Assembly (NCBI GenBank): GCA_963764235.1
Contig: CAVXRO010000007.1
Span: forward strand, 62,001-126,000
Reading direction: 5' to 3'
Origin: DATFVA01 sp963764235
Lineage (GTDB): Bacteria; Bacteroidota; Ignavibacteria; Ignavibacteriales; Ignavibacteriaceae
Length of the DNA: 64,000 bases
A program made the position numbers and the translations under genes. Under the pieces are notes generated by a model, which was given only the letters and a program-made list of their open reading frames with translations, did no database searches and was not told the DNA's origin. Of this stretch, positions 60,575-64,000 are shown in pieces (within the stretch, counting starts at the first letter, position 1; each line of letters starts with the position of its first letter).

Positions 60575-61159
60575 TTAAATATGCTTAAGCACATTGGTGA
60601 TCAGGAATCCGGCAGTAATAACAAAAACAATAAGGAATACTGCGATAAGTATATCTGACTGGGAATCCCGACTGCCTGATATATCGTGTTCCCTGGCTAA
60701 AATATTATTTATCATATCAAGGGTTTTTCTGCCTGTTTTCTTAAACTCCAGATCATAATTGGCAATATCCTGTAGACTGAGCTCATTCGAACGGATAACA
60801 TCAAAGAACTCATTGTAATTGTCCGACATTTCTGAATAATCTGTTTTAAGCTCTTTAATCTCATTTGCTTTAAGAGCCTTCATACCGATAAGCTCTCCAA
60901 GCTTCTGATGAAAATCCTCTTTAGCTTTTTGCCAACGAAGATACCTGTCCTGCGAGTATCCCCTTATTAATAGATTTTTTTCTTCACGGCGGAGCTGTAG
61001 TTCAGATTCTTTTAATAAATGTACTACCTCTATTATATTAGTGCTCTTCTCAATCTGCTTCGTTAAAATCCAGCCGAGTACCCCGCTGCCAATAATCAAA
61101 ACAAGCATTATAGTGAAGGTTATAAGTATTTTTCTTTTTAATATTTTCAGATCACTCAT
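60575..61159 (-). CDS. Membrane four-helix-bundle sensor-like protein without output
   Basis: A 194-residue protein with a membrane segment near each end (ILITFTIMLVLIIGSGVLGW and ILIAVFLIVFVITAGFLITN). Between them is an about 130-residue helical periplasmic region (LLKESELQLRREEKNLLIRG) of the kind found in chemoreceptor four-helix-bundle domains. It ends at the second segment with no HAMP, kinase or methyl-accepting part. Its place between two sirohaem genes is odd. It could be a truncated sensor or an accessory that works with another protein. Confidence 0.7.
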   Translation of the reverse strand: MSDLKILKRKILITFTIMLVLIIGSGVLGWILTKQIEKSTNIIEVVHLLKESELQLRREEKNLLIRGYSQDRYLRWQKAKEDFHQKLGELIGMKALKANEIKELKTDYSEMSDNYNEFFDVIRSNELSLQDIANYDLEFKKTGRKTLDMINNILAREHDISGSRDSQSDILIAVFLIVFVITAGFLITNVLKHI

Positions 61160-61178
61160 TTTAGTGCCCGGATAAATA

Positions 61179-61841
61179 TTATTTTAAATTGAATTCATTC
61201 AGGAATTCTTTTAGATGTTTCTGAAGGTTCTTTCTGCCATTATCCGAAAGTATTTCTTCCCAGTTCTGTGAAGTAAACTCCTTAAGTATTCTTGCTCTTG
61301 TTTTCAAATCAATATTTTTGTTTAGTGTAATTTGTTTGCGTAGCCGCCCCGCCATCCTGAATATGTCTTCATACACCGGGGAAATAAGTTCTTCAATTCT
61401 GTTTTTCATTTCTTTTGTAAAGAAAGGGGCATTCCCTTGAGATGAAATGGAGATTGTCAGATCACCACGGATAACATTTGCCGGCAGGATAAAATCGCAT
61501 AAAATCGGGTCATCCACCACATTAAGCAGAATTCCTTTACTCGTGCAGTCTTTCCTTACCGTTTGATTTATATCAGGATTATCTGTGGCACTGAAAACTA
61601 CTCCAAAGCCATCAATGTATTCTTCCGAGTATGCTTTTTTGATTATTCTTATGTAATTGTGTTCTGCCAGTTCCAGAATAGGTTTTATGATTTTGGGTGA
61701 AATTACAGTTATATCCGCCCCGAATTTGAGAAGGGAGAGTACCTTTCTATGAGCAACCCTGCCGCCGCCCACAACGATACATTTGAATTTCTGAAGATTA
61801 ATCAGAATAGGGTAAAATCTGGCTTTATTACTATTTTTCAT
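61179..61841 (-). CDS. sirC: Precorrin-2 dehydrogenase/sirohydrochlorin ferrochelatase
   Basis: A 220-residue SirC/Met8/CysG-N-like protein. The NAD-binding motif is CIVVGGGRVAHRKVLSLLKF; VVFSATDNPDINQTV, LNVVDDPILCDFILPANVIRG and ISISSQGNAPFFTKEMKNR are strongly conserved. It oxidises precorrin-2 to sirohydrochlorin, and the Met8 type also inserts iron. Together with cobA and hemA it makes sirohaem for DsrAB. Confidence 0.92.
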   Translation of the reverse strand: MKNSNKARFYPILINLQKFKCIVVGGGRVAHRKVLSLLKFGADITVISPKIIKPILELAEHNYIRIIKKAYSEEYIDGFGVVFSATDNPDINQTVRKDCTSKGILLNVVDDPILCDFILPANVIRGDLTISISSQGNAPFFTKEMKNRIEELISPVYEDIFRMAGRLRKQITLNKNIDLKTRARILKEFTSQNWEEILSDNGRKNLQKHLKEFLNEFNLK

Positions 61842-62049
61842 ATCATTTTCCCCACCAATCGAAAAATATCAGTTGTGGAAAGAAAAGCAACCTGCGATGA
61901 AAAACTGTAATCTTTGTGTTGCTAATAAATGAATAATTTTTACAGATTTAACAAAGTCATCCCTGAACTTTAAATTTCTGTTAGGAAAGGTGGGTTACTA
62001 AATTCAATAAGATTTAAGTCAAAAGCAGGTCTGCATTCGCTAGACCGGT

Positions 62050-62367
62050 TTATTTTGCAAAAATTCGAAGCCCTGCTATTCCTATAATGATTAGAAGAAT
62101 AAAAAACAACCGGGCCGTTTCTTTCGACTCGCCGAAAAGAATTATCCCCAATAGAGCAGTTCCTACAGCGCCAATCCCTGTCCATACAGCATAAGCTGTT
62201 CCCACCGGAAGTTCTTTTAAAGAATAAGCAAGTAAACCCATGCTTATTAGGATGCTGACCACAGTAAAGACGCTTGGCCAGAACCTGGTGAACCCTTGTG
62301 AATATTTCATTCCAATAGCCCAGGCTGTTTCAAACAACCCGGCAATAAAGAGTATAAACCATGCCAT
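62050..62367 (-). CDS. gdx: Gdx/SugE-type small multidrug-resistance exporter
   Basis: A 105-residue SMR protein with four membrane helices. It reads MAWFILFIAGLFETAWAIG, with the proton-coupled Glu at about residue 13, and the Gdx-like YSQGFTRFWPSV and LPVGTAYAVWTGIGAVG. Gdx exports guanidinium ion in many bacteria. No guanidine riboswitch can fit, as only 21 bases separate it from the cyclase gene upstream, with which it is probably cotranscribed. A small hairpin (GGTCT/AGACC, 62028-62046) lies just beyond its stop. Confidence 0.88.
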   Translation of the reverse strand: MAWFILFIAGLFETAWAIGMKYSQGFTRFWPSVFTVVSILISMGLLAYSLKELPVGTAYAVWTGIGAVGTALLGIILFGESKETARLFFILLIIIGIAGLRIFAK

Positions 62368-62388
62368 TTTATTCCATTTTGATTTTTA

Positions 62389-63828
62389 TCATCTGTTTTT
62401 AACATTTATTTCGATCGAAACTTCACCATCCTCATCAGCGGGAAGTTTATATTTTTGCGGCACAAGAACCTGTGAATTTACGCTTGTCGATACATTAATA
62501 TTACTTAAATCTACCGGTTCGGTGTAAATAAATTTCGGCAAATGATTTCCTTCTTCAGGTACAATTAATAACATTTCACGAGGATTTGGCGAGAGCGAGA
62601 CGAGTTTAAGATTATGCGGTAGTTTACCAGTTGTCTGAACCCTGACAGGCAGAGAAATGATTTTCGTAGGAATTGCATCGACTGTAATTTTTTTCGGTTC
62701 TATGTCATACAGATTTAACCCGGATGGAAGCTTCAGATCTTCTTCGTTGATCGCAAACTCATTCTTACCTTTTTTTAAATCTCCCAGGTTAAGAGAGACA
62801 ACAAGATCTGAAGGGTCCAGAATACGGAAAGACTGCTCAGAACCTTCAAGTGTTACTTCTGCTTTCGATGGAACCTGTTGAGCAAGGGTAAAGCCGGGAG
62901 TCAGGTTTCTGAATTCGATGGGTACAGTATAATTTCTGAAAATTCTGTCCGAGTGATAGGCAAGAATAATCCAGGCGAACAATGCAATGAAAACAGAAGC
63001 AGCGGCCGTGATTATGTTCCTTCGATTCCACCATTTGGCTTCAATTTCTTTTGCAGCCGGATAAATCCCGTGATAAAATTCTTCGAGTCTGTGCTTTAAC
63101 TCAACAGTTGATTTCAGAATTTTCAGCTGGCCGTTTTCTGCGATGCTGATTGTTCCTCTTTCCTCTGATATAACTATAGTAAGTGCATCGCAACGTTCTG
63201 ATAATCCTAGTCCCGCAGCATGTCGTGTACTTCCTTCTCCAATTGCTCCTATATTTACGGAGAGAGGAAGGTGTGCACCGAATCTTGATATCTTATTACC
63301 TTCAATTATGATCGCCCCGTCATGTCCCGGTGAACTGGTATTTAAGATGCTGTAAAGCAGCGGAGAACTTATTCGTCCTTCAAGAGGAATGCCTCCATTA
63401 AGATGGCTCTCACATGGTTCTTTCCCCCGAATAGTTATTAGCGCCCCGGTTCGTTTTTCAGCCATTTTACCTACAGCTTCTGTAAGAACGTCAACAGAAG
63501 AAGCATAGGACGATAAGCCGGGTTTTCTCCTGAAATTTGTCCAGAACCAGGCAAGATCAATCATTCGGCGGATGTCTGACTGGAACACAATTATTGCGGC
63601 GATCAAAATTACCACGATAAGTGTCTGTATGAGGATCTCTGTGAGGTATAATTGAAAAAATCTTGCGAGCAGATATATTACAGCAAAAACGGATATTGCT
63701 ACCACAATCCGGCGGGAGGCACTTCTCCGGAGCCAGTTAATAAAGATGAAAAGGAAGGCTGATACGATCAGAATATCAAGAATATCAGCTAACCTTATAT
63801 TTGAAGTAAACACTGAAATCCAGTCCAT
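62389..63828 (-). CDS. Diadenylate cyclase fused to YbbR domains (CdaA-CdaR-like)
   Basis: A 479-residue protein. Three N-terminal membrane segments lead to a DAC domain with the DGA motif (HDGAIIIEGNKISRFGAHLP) and, where CdaA usually has RHR, a variant STRHAAGLGLSE. It should make cyclic di-AMP at the membrane, though the Arg-to-Ala change may affect activity. A fourth segment (IITAAASVFIALFAWIIL, about residue 280) is followed by YbbR-like repeats (VPIEFRNLTPGF, ITVDAIPTKIISLPVRV). In many bacteria CdaA and its regulator YbbR/CdaR are separate neighbouring genes. Confidence 0.88.
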   Translation of the reverse strand: MDWISVFTSNIRLADILDILIVSAFLFIFINWLRRSASRRIVVAISVFAVIYLLARFFQLYLTEILIQTLIVVILIAAIIVFQSDIRRMIDLAWFWTNFRRKPGLSSYASSVDVLTEAVGKMAEKRTGALITIRGKEPCESHLNGGIPLEGRISSPLLYSILNTSSPGHDGAIIIEGNKISRFGAHLPLSVNIGAIGEGSTRHAAGLGLSERCDALTIVISEERGTISIAENGQLKILKSTVELKHRLEEFYHGIYPAAKEIEAKWWNRRNIITAAASVFIALFAWIILAYHSDRIFRNYTVPIEFRNLTPGFTLAQQVPSKAEVTLEGSEQSFRILDPSDLVVSLNLGDLKKGKNEFAINEEDLKLPSGLNLYDIEPKKITVDAIPTKIISLPVRVQTTGKLPHNLKLVSLSPNPREMLLIVPEEGNHLPKFIYTEPVDLSNINVSTSVNSQVLVPQKYKLPADEDGEVSIEINVKNR

Positions 63829-64000
63829 ACTATTTGATTATATCCTTTACAACAGAAATTAAGATATCCATCCACCCGATAAGCAGTTCATCTGAAATCC
63901 CGGTAGAAGTGACATTATTTTCCCTGAAGTTCTATTCCTTAATTACGCTTGAATAGATTTAATTTATTGATAATATTTATTTATAACAGGAATATATTTT

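Noticed and set aside
1..64000. CRISPR arrays, tRNA or rRNA genes, insertion sequence ends, integrase or attachment sites
   Set aside because: I looked for regularly spaced repeats, cloverleaf patterns and flanking duplications by eye and saw none that I could support.

Overview
The window looks like a Gram-negative anaerobe that respires sulfate. It has moderate to low GC by eye, clear Shine-Dalgarno sequences, Tat-type and lipoprotein signals and periplasmic c-type haem proteins. It holds almost the whole dissimilatory sulfate reduction pathway in about 50 kb: dsrABD, dsrN, dsrL, dsrC, dsrMKJOP, qmoAB and qmoC, sat, aprBA, a membrane pyrophosphatase, siroheme-synthesis genes and candidate sulfur-anion permeases. 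The mix (dsrD together with dsrL, qmoC away from qmoAB, aldo/keto reductases and a sugar-uptake region next door) does not look like a classical Desulfovibrio layout. A lineage outside the classical Desulfobacterota, for example in the FCB group, is possible, but I cannot fix the phylum from sequence reading alone.

Layout. 1-10.3 kb: a carbohydrate/redox region with two aldo/keto reductases (the first cut by the window edge), a flavodoxin, a xylulokinase, a separate methionine-synthase activation domain and homocysteine methyltransferase, a sugar-binding lipoprotein and its ABC ATPase (no permeases here), a PhyH-type dioxygenase and an SMP-30-like protein. 10.3-11.0 kb: gene-free, with a repeated TGNCATTTTGTCA element. 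11.0-15.8 kb: an Hmc-like transmembrane redox complex (HdrD-like, NarI-like, ferredoxin, NrfD fused to a multihaem cytochrome). 15.8-21.0 kb: receiver, histidine kinase and receiver genes, a Tmc-like NarI/HdrD pair and another receiver. 21.0-21.7 kb (minus): a NifX-like protein and a DUF134 regulator. 22.1-23.3 kb: an intact transposase-derived gene whose catalytic acidic residues appear to be lost, directly before dsrA. 23.5-51.6 kb: the plus-strand sulfate respiration block. 51.6-63.8 kb: a minus-strand block with a PEP-synthase-like protein, a receiver, a degenerate histidine kinase with periplasmic haem motifs, three tandem TauE/SafE permeases, siroheme synthesis genes, a Gdx/SugE exporter and a fused diadenylate cyclase-YbbR protein.

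How it works together. Permeases bring in a sulfur oxyanion. Sat makes APS and the pyrophosphatase removes and exploits PPi. QmoABC feeds menaquinol electrons to AprAB, and DsrAB (modulated by DsrD, with DsrL as a possible NAD(P)H donor) reduces sulfite onto DsrC. The DsrC trisulfide is reduced by DsrMKJOP. HemA, SUMT and precorrin-2 dehydrogenase supply siroheme, and DsrN is the predicted amidase. The Hmc-like and Tmc-like complexes are further routes between periplasm, quinone and cytoplasm.

Caveats and candidates for novelty. Four genes (NrfD-cytochrome, dsrN, a CoA-disulfide-reductase/rhodanese protein, hemA) are split by single-base frameshifts, mostly in homopolymers, which suggests sequencing error more than decay. 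The most unusual items are the degenerate kinase/receiver/PEP-synthase-like trio, the dead transposase before dsrA, and two interlocked perfect inverted repeats at the 3' end of dsrC.
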